From NCBI RefSeq assembly GCF_000377645.1, contig NZ_KB898476.1, forward strand, positions 62,001 through 126,000: a DNA stretch of 64,000 nucleotides. The letters run 5' to 3'. This DNA comes from Thiomonas sp. FB-6 (GTDB lineage: Bacteria; Pseudomonadota; Gammaproteobacteria; Burkholderiales; Burkholderiaceae_C). Made by a program: the position numbers and the translations under genes. Under the pieces are notes generated by a model. That model saw only the letters and a list, made by a program, of their open reading frames with translations, was not told the DNA's origin and ran no database searches. Shown here piece by piece: positions 1 through 8,656 of the stretch (positions are counted from its first letter, which is position 1; each line of letters starts with the position of its first letter).

Positions 1-470
1 TCGGATTGCACCAGGTGCACGCCGTCGGCCTGGCCCATCGTGCCCTCGACCTCCGGGTGCCCGGCGTGCCCGATCATCACCAGGTGCAGGCCGTCGCGGC
101 GCATGCGCGCCACTTCCACGTGCACCTTGGTCACCAGCGGACAGGTGGCGTCGAACACCTTCAGGCCGCGGGCCTGCGCCTGCTCGCGCACGGCCTGCGA
201 CACGCCGTGCGCGGAGAACACCAGCGTGGCCCCCGGCGGCACGTCGTCGATCTCGTCCACGAACACCGCGCCCTTGGCGCGCAGGCTCTGCACCACGGTG
301 GTGTTGTGCACGATCTCGTGGCGCACGTAGATGGGAGCGCCGAACAGTTCCAGCGCACGCTCGACGATGTCGATGGCCCGGTCCACGCCGGCGCAGAAGC
401 CGCGCGGGCTGGCCAGCAGCACGTCGAGCGCGCCGGCCTCGGAGGCCTCGTTGGACGGCGTCGGATTCAC
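1..470 (-). CDS. ispH: 4-hydroxy-3-methylbut-2-enyl diphosphate reductase (LytB/IspH), N-terminal part
   Basis: Last enzyme of the MEP isoprenoid pathway: a cytosolic 4Fe-4S enzyme that reduces HMBPP to IPP and DMAPP. About 156 codons are visible and the rest lies beyond the left edge. The reading begins at a GTG at 470 and contains the LytB hallmarks [12 protein letters not shown] (first cluster cysteine), [15 protein letters not shown] and [11 protein letters not shown] (second cysteine), followed by [15 protein letters not shown]. The GTG overlaps the stop of fkpB in a GTGA, so the two are translationally coupled. The fkpB-ispH neighbourhood is widely conserved in proteobacteria and supports the call. 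Confidence 0.95.
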   Translation of the reverse strand, partial: MNPTPSNEASEAGALDVLLASPRGFCAGVDRAIDIVERALELFGAPIYVRHEIVHNTTVVQSLRAKGAVFVDEIDDVPPGATLVFSAHGVSQAVREQAQARGLKVFDATCPLVTKVHVEVARMRRDGLHLVMIGHAGHPEVEGTMGQADGVHLVQS

Positions 471-916
471 AGCACCCCCAGGATGTGCACGTCGAACACC
501 ACCGGCTTGCCCGCCAGCGGGTGGTTGAAATCCAGCTCCACCACCTGCTCGTCGGCGGCGGTCACGGTGGCGGCTGCGCTGGCGCCGCTGGGCGAGCTCA
601 GCCCGGCCAGTTGCACCGCGTCGCCCACCTTCAGGCGCACGTCGTCGGGCACGAACTGCTGCAGCATGCTGCGCGGCACGCGCTGCACGCGTTGCGGGTC
701 GTGCATGCCGAAGGCCGCGTCGGGCGCCAGCTCGAAGCGGGCCTGCGCGCCCTCCTCCAGGCCGATCAGGCATTGCTCCAGCACCGGCGCGAGCTGCTGC
801 TCGCCCAGGGTCAGGGTGGCGGGGTTGTGGCCGAAGGTATCCACCCAGGCGGGGCCGCCGGGGGCCGCCAGGCGGTAGTGAAGGGTCAGCAGGGAGTCGG
901 GGCGAACGTTGGGCAC
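467..916 (-). CDS. fkpB: FKBP-type peptidyl-prolyl isomerase, FkpB/SlpA type
   Basis: A small SlyD/SlpA-class prolyl isomerase with inserted-flap chaperone domain, cytosolic. The recognisable part runs LTLHYRLA, then [24 protein letters not shown], and [17 protein letters not shown], the SlpA order of FKBP half, IF domain, FKBP half. The reading stays open far upstream. I chose the GTG at 916 because it gives 149 residues, the usual family length, and avoids overlapping radC. An ATG at 976 (169 residues) would overlap the radC start codon on the other strand. Neither start has a good ribosome site. The gene ends in a GTGA overlap with ispH. Confidence 0.85.
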   Translation of the reverse strand: MPNVRPDSLLTLHYRLAAPGGPAWVDTFGHNPATLTLGEQQLAPVLEQCLIGLEEGAQARFELAPDAAFGMHDPQRVQRVPRSMLQQFVPDDVRLKVGDAVQLAGLSSPSGASAAATVTAADEQVVELDFNHPLAGKPVVFDVHILGVL

Positions 917-974
917 GGTATCGATACACTGTGTCGTGGCGGCCAGGGCCGCACAAACCCCATTGTAGGGAAGC

Positions 975-1655
975 ATGTCCACCCGCATCGCCGACCTTCC
1001 CCCGGACGCGCGTCCGCGCGAGAAACTGCTCGCGCGCGGCCCCCAGGCGCTGGCCGACGCCGAGCTGGTGGCGCTGCTGCTGCGCAGCGGCGTGCGCGGC
1101 TGCAACGCGCTGCAGCTCGGCCAGCGCCTGCTCGACGCCTTCGGCGGCCTGCACGGGCTGTTGCACGCGCCGGCGGCCAGCCTGCGCGCGGTGAAGGGCC
1201 TGGGCGCGGCCAAGTACGCCGAGCTGGCCGCGGTGCTGGAAATGGCCCGCCGCGCGCTGGCCGAGCCGATGCGCGAACGCCGCCTGTTCGACAACCCTGA
1301 CGCTGTCGCGGATTATCTGCGCCTGTGGCTGGGGGGCTCGCCGGTGGAGGTGTTCGCGGCGCTGCTGCTCGACCACCGCCACCGCCTGCTGCACGCGCAG
1401 CAACTGTGGCGCGGCACGCTGGCGCATACCTCGGTGTACCCGCGCGAACTGGTCAAGCTGGCGCTGGCGCACGACGCGGCGGCGGTGATCGTGGCCCACA
1501 ACCATCCCTCGGGCGTGGCCGAGCCCTCCGATTGCGACCGCCAGGTCACGCAGCGCCTGAAGTCGGCGCTGGGGCTGCTGGACATCGCCCTGCTCGACCA
1601 CCTGGTGGTCACGCGCGCGCAGGCCTTCTCCTTCGCCCGCAACGGGCTGTTGTAG
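975..1655 (+). CDS. radC: RadC family JAB-domain protein
   Basis: 226 residues, the usual RadC length. The N-terminal third holds a helix-hairpin-helix-like region ([28 protein letters not shown]). The C-terminal half is the JAB/MPN domain with the metal site HNHPSG (His175, His177) and Asp186 in PSDCD, all in place. RadC was named for DNA repair, but its true role is unsettled; the metallopeptidase-like fold is what the sequence shows. Divergent from fkpB-ispH. The Smr gene follows after 12 bp, so the two are probably co-transcribed. Confidence 0.93.
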   Translation: MSTRIADLPPDARPREKLLARGPQALADAELVALLLRSGVRGCNALQLGQRLLDAFGGLHGLLHAPAASLRAVKGLGAAKYAELAAVLEMARRALAEPMRERRLFDNPDAVADYLRLWLGGSPVEVFAALLLDHRHRLLHAQQLWRGTLAHTSVYPRELVKLALAHDAAAVIVAHNHPSGVAEPSDCDRQVTQRLKSALGLLDIALLDHLVVTRAQAFSFARNGLL

Positions 1656-1667
1656 GAGCGCGGCGGA

Positions 1668-2375
1668 ATGAGCACGCGGATTCCTCGCCGCTCGCGCAGC
1701 CGTGCCGTGCCCGCCGTGACGCCGCGGCCCGCGGCCGACGACGTGGCGCCTGCCGCGGATGCTCCGCGGCAGCCGGAGCCGCCGGATCTTCCGGCCGAGG
1801 CCGCGGCTGCCTCCCCGGAGGGCAACGACGAGACCCGCCTGTTCCTTCGCGCGGTGGCCGGCGCGCAGTTGCTGCCCGAGCCCGACCGCGTGCTGCTGCG
1901 CCCGGCGCCCCCGCCGCCGATCCCGCGCCAGCGCCTGCGCGACGAACGCGCGGCGCTGCACGAATCCCTGTCCGACAGCGTGGACCTGGACAGCCTGCTG
2001 GAGACCGACCAGGAACTGTCCTACCGCGCCCCTGGCATCGGCCCCGACGTGCTGCGCAAGCTGCGCCGCGGGCACTGGGTGATCCAGGCCGAACTCGACC
2101 TGCACGGCCTGCGGCGCGACGAGGCTCGCGCCGCGCTGCTGGAGTTCACCCACGCGGCGCAGCAGCGCGGCGCGCGCTGCCTGCGGGTGATCCACGGCAA
2201 GGGCCTGGGCTCGCCGGGGCGCGAGGGCGTGTTGCGCCACAAGGTGCGCGGCTGGCTGCTGCAGATGCGCGACGTGCTGGCCTTCTGCCAGGCCGGCCCG
2301 CACGACGGCGGAGCCGGCTCGCTGCTCGTGCTGCTGCGCGGGCAGCCGGCGCCGGGCCCGAGGCACCCGCGCTGA
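1668..2375 (+). CDS. Smr-domain protein (putative endonuclease)
   Basis: 235 residues. The first 80 or so are Ala/Pro/Arg-rich and look disordered. The conserved part starts near [22 protein letters not shown] and leads into an Smr domain: [16 protein letters not shown] (the LDLHG motif), then [19 protein letters not shown] (HGKG motif) and a hydrophobic C-terminus LLVLLRG. Stand-alone Smr proteins of the YfcN/SmrA/SmrB group are nucleases; SmrB cleaves mRNA at collided ribosomes. Which member this is cannot be decided by eye. It lies 12 bp after radC. Downstream lies the inverted-repeat element at 2439. Confidence 0.88.
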   Translation: MSTRIPRRSRSRAVPAVTPRPAADDVAPAADAPRQPEPPDLPAEAAAASPEGNDETRLFLRAVAGAQLLPEPDRVLLRPAPPPPIPRQRLRDERAALHESLSDSVDLDSLLETDQELSYRAPGIGPDVLRKLRRGHWVIQAELDLHGLRRDEARAALLEFTHAAQQRGARCLRVIHGKGLGSPGREGVLRHKVRGWLLQMRDVLAFCQAGPHDGGAGSLLVLLRGQPAPGPRHPR

Positions 2376-2438
2376 GCCCGGCCGAGCCGCTGCCGCGCTG
2401 TTGGGAATAACCGACACCACGGCGCCGTATCCTGGCCG

Positions 2439-2708
2439 AGCAGGCTGTTGAAGTACCGGAGGGGGCCGCGCGCAGGCACTGCGGGATGAGCTGCAAGGCG
2501 CCCAAGCCAAGGCCAGGCTGGACGCCTGGCCTGCTCGGGGCAGCCGCAGATCGCCCGCAGCGCCTGCGCCCGAAGGGTTGGTGCAGAATCGGGCGCTGGC
2601 CGCACCCCGGATCTTGCGCGGGCGTCCAGCCCGCGCTGCGATCCGGCGCACGCCCATCATCCCGATTCTGCACCAACGCGACCCCCTCCGGTATTTCAAC
2701 AGCCTGCT
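2439..2708. mobile_element. 270-bp non-coding element with 27-bp terminal inverted repeats (MITE-like)
   Basis: The left end (2439-2465) and right end (2682-2708) are inverted repeats matching at 26 of 27 positions, beginning AGCAGGCTGTTGAA. A second, perfect 16-bp inverted pair lies inside: TTGGTGCAGAATCGGG at 2578-2593 and its complement at 2661-2676. The arms continue with weaker similarity (GGGATGA at the same offset on both sides). No transposase or convincing reading frame is inside, and no clear target-site duplication flanks it. The right end lies 12 bp before the kynB start, so any kyn promoter must be inside or before the element. This accounts for the gene-free stretch 2376-2720. 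Confidence 0.65.
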
Positions 2709-2720
2709 AAGGTTCCGGCG

Positions 2721-3350
2721 ATGCGAAGCCCTGCCCTTTACGACATCTCGCCCACCGTCGACCCGGCGGCGCCGCTGTTCCCCGGCGACCTGCCCTACGC
2801 GCTGCAGTGGACGGCGCGCATTGCCGGCGGCAGCTCGGTGAACCTCAGCGCCGTGCAGCTGTCGCCGCACGCGGGCGCGCATGCGGACGCGCCGCTGCAC
2901 TACGCCGACGGCGCGGCTTCCATCGAGGCCGTGGACCTGGCGCCCTACCTGGGCCCCTGCCGCGTGATCCACGCCATCGACTGCGGGCCCCTGGTGGGGG
3001 TGGAACACCTGCAGCGCGCCGAACGCGGCCTTCCCCCGCGCGTGCTGGTGCGCACCTGCCGGCGCGCGCCCACCGTGTGGGATCCCGGCTTCACCGCCTA
3101 CGCCCCGCAGGCGCTGGCATGGCTGGGCGAGCGCGGGGTGCGCCTGGCCGGCATCGACACGCCCTCGGTGGACCCGGCCGACAGCAAGGGCCTGGAGGCC
3201 CACCACACGCTGCTGCGCCTGGACATGCGCGTGCTGGAGAACCTGGTGCTCGACGAGGTGCCCGAGGGCGACTACGAGCTCATCGCGCTGCCGCTCAAAC
3301 TCGCGGGCGCCTGCGCCTCGCCGGTGCGCGCGGTGCTGCGCGCGCTGTGA
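2721..3350 (+). CDS. kynB: Kynurenine formamidase
   Basis: Hydrolyses N-formylkynurenine to kynurenine and formate, the second step of tryptophan breakdown. 209 residues, cyclase-like (KynB) family. It opens with [18 protein letters not shown] and has the metal-binding motif [12 protein letters not shown], the family HxGTHxDxPxH pattern with Ala for Thr. Later signatures are [24 protein letters not shown] and [17 protein letters not shown]. First gene of a kynB-kynU-kynA operon, 31 bp before kynU. The start has only a weak AAGG at 2709-2712, directly after the inverted-repeat element. Confidence 0.95.
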   Translation: MRSPALYDISPTVDPAAPLFPGDLPYALQWTARIAGGSSVNLSAVQLSPHAGAHADAPLHYADGAASIEAVDLAPYLGPCRVIHAIDCGPLVGVEHLQRAERGLPPRVLVRTCRRAPTVWDPGFTAYAPQALAWLGERGVRLAGIDTPSVDPADSKGLEAHHTLLRLDMRVLENLVLDEVPEGDYELIALPLKLAGACASPVRAVLRAL

Positions 3351-3381
3351 ACCTCCCATCCTCCCGACCCGGAACCCCAGC

Positions 3382-4686
3382 ATGAAGCATCCCCTCACCC
3401 GCAGCGCCTGCGCCGCGCGCGACGCGGCCGACCCGCTGGCGCCGCTGCGAGGCCAGTTCGACCTGCCCCCCGGCGTCATCTACCTGGACGGCAACTCCCT
3501 GGGGGTTCTGCCCGCGGCCACCGCGGAACGCGTGCGGCAGGTGATCACCGACGAATGGGGCCGCGGCCTGATCCGCAGCTGGAACGACGCGGCCTGGATC
3601 GACCTGCCGCGCCGCGTGGGCGACAAGATCGCCCGCCTGGTGGGCGCGCGCGCGGGCGAACTGGTGGTGGCGGACTCCACCTCGGTGAACCTGTACAAGG
3701 TGCTGAGCGCGGCGCTGCGCATCGCGCAGGAGCAGCCGGATGCGCGCGCGCGCAAGGTGGTGCTGTCCGAGCGCAGCAACTTCCCCACCGACCTGTACAT
3801 CGCCCAGTCCCTGGTCGAGCAGCGGGGCATGCGCCTGGAATTGCTGGACATCGACCAGATCCCGCAGCGCCTGGGCGAGGACGTGGCGGTGCTGATGCTC
3901 ACCCAGGTCAACTACCGCACCGGGCGCATGGCCGACATGGCCGCGCTCACCGCGCAGGCCCACGCGGCGGGCGCGCTGGCCTTGTGGGACCTGGCGCACT
4001 CGGCCGGCGCGGTTCCCGTGGACCTGCACGGCGCGGACGCGGATTTCGCGGTGGGCTGCGGCTACAAGTACCTCAACGGCGGCCCCGGCGCACCCGCCTT
4101 CTGCTGGGTGCACCCGCGCCACGTGGATCGTTTCCGGCAACCGCTGTCGGGCTGGATGGGGCATGCGGCGCCCTTCGTGTTCCAGCCCGGCTACGAACCC
4201 GCGCCGGGCATCGCCCGCTACCTGTGCGGCACGCCGCCGGTGCTGGGCATGGCGGCGCTGGAATGCGGCGTGGACACCGTGCTGGCCGCCGAAGCCCTGG
4301 GCGGCATGCCGGCGCTGCGCGCGAAGTCGGTGGAACTGGGCGAGCTGTTCATCGACCTGGTGCGCGAGCGCCTGGCCGGCAGCGGCCTGCGCCCCTTCGG
4401 CCCCGAGCAGGCCGCGCGGCGCGGCAGCCAGGTCTCGCTGGCGGTGCCCGCCGACGGGTCCATCGACGGCTACGCGCTGATGCAGGCGTTGATCGAAGGC
4501 GGCGTGATCGGCGACTACCGCGCCGGCGACGGCAGCGCGGAGCACCCGCACCTGCTGCGCTTCGGCTTCACCCCGCTGTACCTGCGATTCGTCGACGTGT
4601 TCGACGCCGTGCAGCGTCTCGCCGAGCTGCTCGAATCCGGGGCCTGGCGCGAAGCCCGTTTCGCGCGCAAGGCCGCGGTCACCTGA
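3382..4686 (+). CDS. kynU: Kynureninase
   Basis: PLP enzyme that splits kynurenine into anthranilate and alanine. 434 residues, close to the family length. Visible marks: [11 protein letters not shown] near residue 35, DSTSVNLYK near 98, [10 protein letters not shown] with the PLP-contact Asp203, and [16 protein letters not shown] with the Schiff-base Lys229. The C-terminus [22 protein letters not shown] is typical. It is the middle gene of the kyn operon; kynA follows 25 bp later. With KynA and KynB it makes the tryptophan-to-anthranilate route. No anthranilate-degrading genes are present in the window. Confidence 0.96.
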   Translation: MKHPLTRSACAARDAADPLAPLRGQFDLPPGVIYLDGNSLGVLPAATAERVRQVITDEWGRGLIRSWNDAAWIDLPRRVGDKIARLVGARAGELVVADSTSVNLYKVLSAALRIAQEQPDARARKVVLSERSNFPTDLYIAQSLVEQRGMRLELLDIDQIPQRLGEDVAVLMLTQVNYRTGRMADMAALTAQAHAAGALALWDLAHSAGAVPVDLHGADADFAVGCGYKYLNGGPGAPAFCWVHPRHVDRFRQPLSGWMGHAAPFVFQPGYEPAPGIARYLCGTPPVLGMAALECGVDTVLAAEALGGMPALRAKSVELGELFIDLVRERLAGSGLRPFGPEQAARRGSQVSLAVPADGSIDGYALMQALIEGGVIGDYRAGDGSAEHPHLLRFGFTPLYLRFVDVFDAVQRLAELLESGAWREARFARKAAVT

Positions 4687-4711
4687 ACCCCAGCCGGACG
4701 GAGTCCTTGCG

Positions 4712-5581
4712 ATGAGCTGCCCCCACCACGATGCCGCCGCGCCCTCGCGCGGCGAGGCCGTCGTCGCCGCCGAAGGCGCGCAACTCGATTTCTCGCGCGA
4801 CATGAGCTATGGCGACTACCTGCTGCTCGACCGCCTGCTCGACGCGCAGCGCCCGCTGTCGCCCGAACACGACGAGATGCTGTTCATCGTGCAGCACCAG
4901 ACCTCGGAGCTGTGGATGAAGCTGCTGCTGCACGAACTGCACGCGGCCTGCGATCACCTGGCGCGCGACGTGCTGCCTCCGGCCTTCAAGATGATGGCCC
5001 GGGTGTCCAAGATCCTCGAGCAGCTGGTGCATGCCTGGGACGTGCTGGCGACGATGACCCCGCCCGAATACACGGCGATCCGTCCCTACCTGGGCCATTC
5101 CAGCGGTTTCCAGAGCTGGCAGTACCGCTGCATCGAGTTCGCGCTGGGCAACAAGAACCGCGCCATGCTGCAGCCCCACGCGCACCGCCCCGAGCTGCTC
5201 GCGCGGGTGGAGGCCGCATGGCGCGCGCCCAGCCTGTACGACCAGGCGCTGCGCCTGCTGGCGCGCCGCGGCATTGCCGTGCCGCCCGAGGCCGTCGAGC
5301 GCGACTGGACCCAGCCCTACGCCGCGAACCCCCAGGTGGAGGCCGCCTGGCTGCAGGTGTACCGCGACCCGCAGGCCTGGTGGGATCTGTACCAGCTGGG
5401 CGAGAAGCTCGCCGACATCGAGGACGCCATGCGCCTGTGGCGCTTCCGGCACGTGACCACGGTCGAGCGCGTGATCGGCTTCAAGCGCGGAACCGGAGGC
5501 ACCGGCGGGGTCAGCTACCTGCGCAAGATGCTCGACACCGTACTGTTCCCGGAGATCTGGAGCCTGCGCACCCAGCTGTGA
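4712..5581 (+). CDS. kynA: Tryptophan 2,3-dioxygenase
   Basis: Haem enzyme that oxidises tryptophan to N-formylkynurenine, the first step of the pathway. 289 residues. Active-site His62 lies in [19 protein letters not shown]-like sequence, the haem ligand is His247 in [14 protein letters not shown], and the glycine-rich [13 protein letters not shown] loop is complete. Last gene of the kyn operon although it acts first. Its stop is followed by 21 bp and then the convergent haemoglobin gene. Confidence 0.97.
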   Translation: MSCPHHDAAAPSRGEAVVAAEGAQLDFSRDMSYGDYLLLDRLLDAQRPLSPEHDEMLFIVQHQTSELWMKLLLHELHAACDHLARDVLPPAFKMMARVSKILEQLVHAWDVLATMTPPEYTAIRPYLGHSSGFQSWQYRCIEFALGNKNRAMLQPHAHRPELLARVEAAWRAPSLYDQALRLLARRGIAVPPEAVERDWTQPYAANPQVEAAWLQVYRDPQAWWDLYQLGEKLADIEDAMRLWRFRHVTTVERVIGFKRGTGGTGGVSYLRKMLDTVLFPEIWSLRTQL

Positions 5582-5602
5582 GGGGCGCGGCGCGGGCGCG
5601 GC

Positions 5603-6025
5603 TCAGGCGGCGCCCTGCCCCGGCTCGGCGCGGTTGCGCATCCAGTCGGCGGTGCCGCCGAAGGCTTGCTGCAGGCGCGCGCCCAGGGTCTCGTCGACCC
5701 CCTCCTCGCGCATGGCCTGGCGCATGCAGTCCAGCCAGGCGTCGCGCTCGGCCACGCCGATGGCGTAGGGAAAATGCCGCATGCGCAGGCGCGGGTGGCC
5801 GAACTGCTGCTGGTACAGGTCGGGGCCGCCGAGCCAGCCGCTGAGGAACCAGAACAGCTTGTCGCGGGAGCCTTCCAGCGTGGTGGGGTGGAGCGCGCGC
5901 AGCGCGGCGAAGCGCGGCTCCAGGTCCATCAGGTCGTAGAAGCGATCCACCAGCGCGCGCACGCCGCGCTCGCCGCCGAGTTGTTCATAGGGCGTGGGGC
6001 CTTGGGCCTGGTCTTCGGAGGACAT
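5603..6025 (-). CDS. Truncated haemoglobin, group II type
   Basis: 140 residues starting MSSEDQAQG. Globin signatures are PYEQLGGERGVRALVDRFYDLM, LFWFLSGWLGGPDLY, then HPRLRMRHFPYAIG with the probable proximal histidine, and RDAWLDCMRQAM. This pattern (the SGWLGGPxLY and HPxLRxRH segments) is that of group II truncated haemoglobins, which bind oxygen or NO. The reading frame is open far upstream, but the upstream part is only a shadow of the permease gene. The gene is monocistronic and convergent with kynA; the next gene (a permease) is 98 bp upstream. Confidence 0.9.
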   Translation of the reverse strand: MSSEDQAQGPTPYEQLGGERGVRALVDRFYDLMDLEPRFAALRALHPTTLEGSRDKLFWFLSGWLGGPDLYQQQFGHPRLRMRHFPYAIGVAERDAWLDCMRQAMREEGVDETLGARLQQAFGGTADWMRNRAEPGQGAA

Positions 6026-6123
6026 CGGTGCGCGGGAGTCGGTGAACAGGGAGGGAATTGTCGCGCGCGGCGCATGCGCGGCGTTGCGCGAGGTCAAGGC
6101 AAGGCCTGCTGTCGCGGGAAGTC

Positions 6124-8640
6124 TCAATCGGCGGCGCGCAGCAGGCGCAGCGGCGGCACCCGCAGCACCCGCCGCAGGCTCAGCCAGCCCACGGCCAGCG
6201 CCAGCAGCGCGCCGCCCAGCAGGCCGGCGGGCAGCCAGGCGGGCGACGGAACCCAGGCGAACTCGAACACCTTGCGCGCCAGCAGCCAGGCCGCGGCCAT
6301 GGCGCCGGCGGCGCCGAGCAGCCCCGCGAGCGCGCCCGCGAGCAGAAGTTCGGCGGCCATGACCCGGCGCAGCAGCCCGTCGGAGGCGCCGAGCACGCGC
6401 CACAGCGCGGTCTCGCGCTCGCGCTCGCGGCGCCCGATGAACAGGCAGGCCACCAGCACGGTCAGGCCGGCGCCCAGCGCGAAGGCGAACAGCCACTGCA
6501 CCGCCGTGCCCACCTGCACAAGCAGGTGGCGCAACTGGGCCAGCAGTTCGGCCAGGTCGATGATGGTGATGTCCGGGAAACGCCGCCCCAGATCCGCATC
6601 CAGCGCGGGCGGGGCCTCGGCCCCCTCGTGGAAGGCGGCCAGGTAGGTGAAGGGCTGGCGCTCCAGCATCGCGCGCGGCGCCAGCACGAAGAAGTTGGCA
6701 TGCATGGAGGCCCAGTCCACCTTGCGCAGGCTGCCGATGCGCGCGTCCAGCGTGCCGCCGGCGATGTCGAAGCGCAGGCGGTCGCCCAGTTTCAGGCCCA
6801 GCGTGGAGGCGATGCCCTGGTCCACCGAAAGCTCGCCACCGCGGGGCCCCGCGGTGGCGGCCCAGCGGCCGGCCACGATGCGGTTGTTCGCCGGCAGCGA
6901 CTGCGCGGTGGACAGGTTGAACTCGCGGTCGATCAAGCGGCGCGCGCGTTCGTCGTGGTAGTCGCGCCCGAACACCGCGCGGCCGTTCACCGCCACCAGG
7001 CGCGCGCGCACCATCGGGTACCAGTCGTAGCCCCGGATGCCCGCCTGCGCCAGCGCCGCGCGGAAGGCCGGCCCCTGCGCGGGCTGCACGTTGATGACGA
7101 AGCGGTCGGGCGCGTTGGCGGGCAGCGAGGCCTGCCAGCCCGCGAGCAGGCCGTCGCGCAGCATGCCCACCAGCAGCAACGCCATCAGCGCCAGGCCCAG
7201 CGCGGTGATCTGCGCCACCGCGCCCCAGCCCCGCGCGCCCAGCTGGCGCGCCGCCAGCGCGGCCGCGCCGCGCCCGCGCTCGCCGGCCGCGCGCAGCAGG
7301 GGCATCAGCGCCCACGAAGCCGCGGCCAGCAGCGCGGCGGCCGCGGCGAAGGCGCCCAGCGCGATCCAGCCCAGCCAGCCGCGCCCGCCCAGCAGCAGGC
7401 AGACCAGCGCGAACAGCGCCAGGCCGGCGGCCCCGAGCAGGCGCGCCGCGCCCCCCGCCGCCACGGCCTCGCGGCGCAGCACCCGCAGCGGGGGCACGCC
7501 GGCCAGGCGCAGCAGCGCCGGCAGCGCAAAGGCCAGCAGCAGGCTGCCCATGCTCAGCAGCGCCAGCGCGGCCGGCTGCCAGCCGGGCGGACCCAGCTGG
7601 CCGGCATCCACCAGGCGATGCAGCAGGCCCAGCAACAGGGCCTGCAGGCCCAGGCCCGCCAGGCTGCCCAGCAGCGCGGCGCTGAGTCCCAGCAATGCGA
7701 GTTCCGCGCCCACCAGGGCCAGCACGCCGCGCCGCGGCATGCCCAGCGCCTTGAGCAGGGCGACCACCTGCTGGCGCCGGCGCGAGAAATCCTGCGCCGC
7801 CACCGCCACGGCCACCGCGGCGAGCAGCGCCGCCAGCAGCGCCACCAGGCGCAGGTAGTCGGCGCCGCGCTGCAGGTTGCGGTCGAAGCCGTTGCCCGCC
7901 GCGTCCGGCGCGCTCAGGTGCAGGCCGCGCAGCGCCTCCCCGGTGATGCGCGCGCGCGCCCACGCGGCGTAGGCGTCGACGGCCGGCTGGGGTCCCACCA
8001 GCGCCAGCGCGTATTCCACGCGGCTGGCCGGCTGGATCAGCCCGGTGGAGTCCAGGTCGGCCTGGTTGAGCATCACCCGCGGCGCCAGCCCGGGGATGCC
8101 GGCCCCGCGGTCGGGTTCGCCGGTCACCAGCGCGGCGATGCGCAGGCTGCGCTGGCCGAGCAGGATCGGGCCCTGCGGCGGCGCGCCCAGGCGCTGCGCC
8201 AGTCGCGGCGACACCCAGACGGTTCCGGGACTCGGGATCGGCGTGGCCGGCAAGGCCTCTCCGGGTCGCACCGGGCGCAGCGTGACGTGCCCCAGCAGCG
8301 GATAGCCCGGCCCCACCACCTTCACCGCGACCAGTTGGGTGCGCCCCTGCGCGCCCGGGCCGAGGGCCATGCTGGCGAACAGTTCGCTGTGCGCCATGCG
8401 CAGGCCCAGTGCACGCGCACGCTGCTCGAAGGGCGCCGGCAGCGGATGGTCGCCGCGCAGCAGCAACTGGCCGCCGAGCAGTTGCGCGGCGTCGCGCTGC
8501 AGGCCGGCGTGCAGGCGCTGCGCGACGAAGCCCACGCCCGACAAGGCGGTGGCCGCCAGCACCAGCGCCAGCCAGATCAGGCCCATCTGCGCGGAGCGCA
8601 GTTCGGCCAGCAACAGGGATGCGAAGCCGCGGGCGCGCAT
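6124..8640 (-). CDS. FtsX-family ABC transporter permease, YbbP type
   Basis: 838 residues. The architecture is that of YbbP: an N-terminal membrane helix (MGLIWLALVLAATALSGV), a large periplasmic domain to about residue 250, three helices with LVALLAALLAAVAVAVAAQDF and RRRQQVVALLKALGMPRRGVL, a linker helix pair, a second periplasmic domain, and a C-terminal FtsX domain (AFALGAGLTVLVACLFIGRRERERETALWRVLGAS). FtsX-like permeases of this class work with a small YbbA-type ATPase on lipoproteins or envelope substrates. No ATPase gene is adjacent, which is unusual. prfC lies 16 bp upstream on the same strand. Confidence 0.9.
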   Translation of the reverse strand: MRARGFASLLLAELRSAQMGLIWLALVLAATALSGVGFVAQRLHAGLQRDAAQLLGGQLLLRGDHPLPAPFEQRARALGLRMAHSELFASMALGPGAQGRTQLVAVKVVGPGYPLLGHVTLRPVRPGEALPATPIPSPGTVWVSPRLAQRLGAPPQGPILLGQRSLRIAALVTGEPDRGAGIPGLAPRVMLNQADLDSTGLIQPASRVEYALALVGPQPAVDAYAAWARARITGEALRGLHLSAPDAAGNGFDRNLQRGADYLRLVALLAALLAAVAVAVAAQDFSRRRQQVVALLKALGMPRRGVLALVGAELALLGLSAALLGSLAGLGLQALLLGLLHRLVDAGQLGPPGWQPAALALLSMGSLLLAFALPALLRLAGVPPLRVLRREAVAAGGAARLLGAAGLALFALVCLLLGGRGWLGWIALGAFAAAAALLAAASWALMPLLRAAGERGRGAAALAARQLGARGWGAVAQITALGLALMALLLVGMLRDGLLAGWQASLPANAPDRFVINVQPAQGPAFRAALAQAGIRGYDWYPMVRARLVAVNGRAVFGRDYHDERARRLIDREFNLSTAQSLPANNRIVAGRWAATAGPRGGELSVDQGIASTLGLKLGDRLRFDIAGGTLDARIGSLRKVDWASMHANFFVLAPRAMLERQPFTYLAAFHEGAEAPPALDADLGRRFPDITIIDLAELLAQLRHLLVQVGTAVQWLFAFALGAGLTVLVACLFIGRRERERETALWRVLGASDGLLRRVMAAELLLAGALAGLLGAAGAMAAAWLLARKVFEFAWVPSPAWLPAGLLGGALLALAVGWLSLRRVLRVPPLRLLRAAD

Positions 8641-8656
8641 CGCCGGCCGCCCCGCC

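Noticed and set aside
5603-7963. A 786-codon open frame ending in the haemoglobin gene
   Set aside because: Its first 645 codons are the antisense-frame shadow of the permease gene; only the last 140 are globin, with a separate ATG at 6025.
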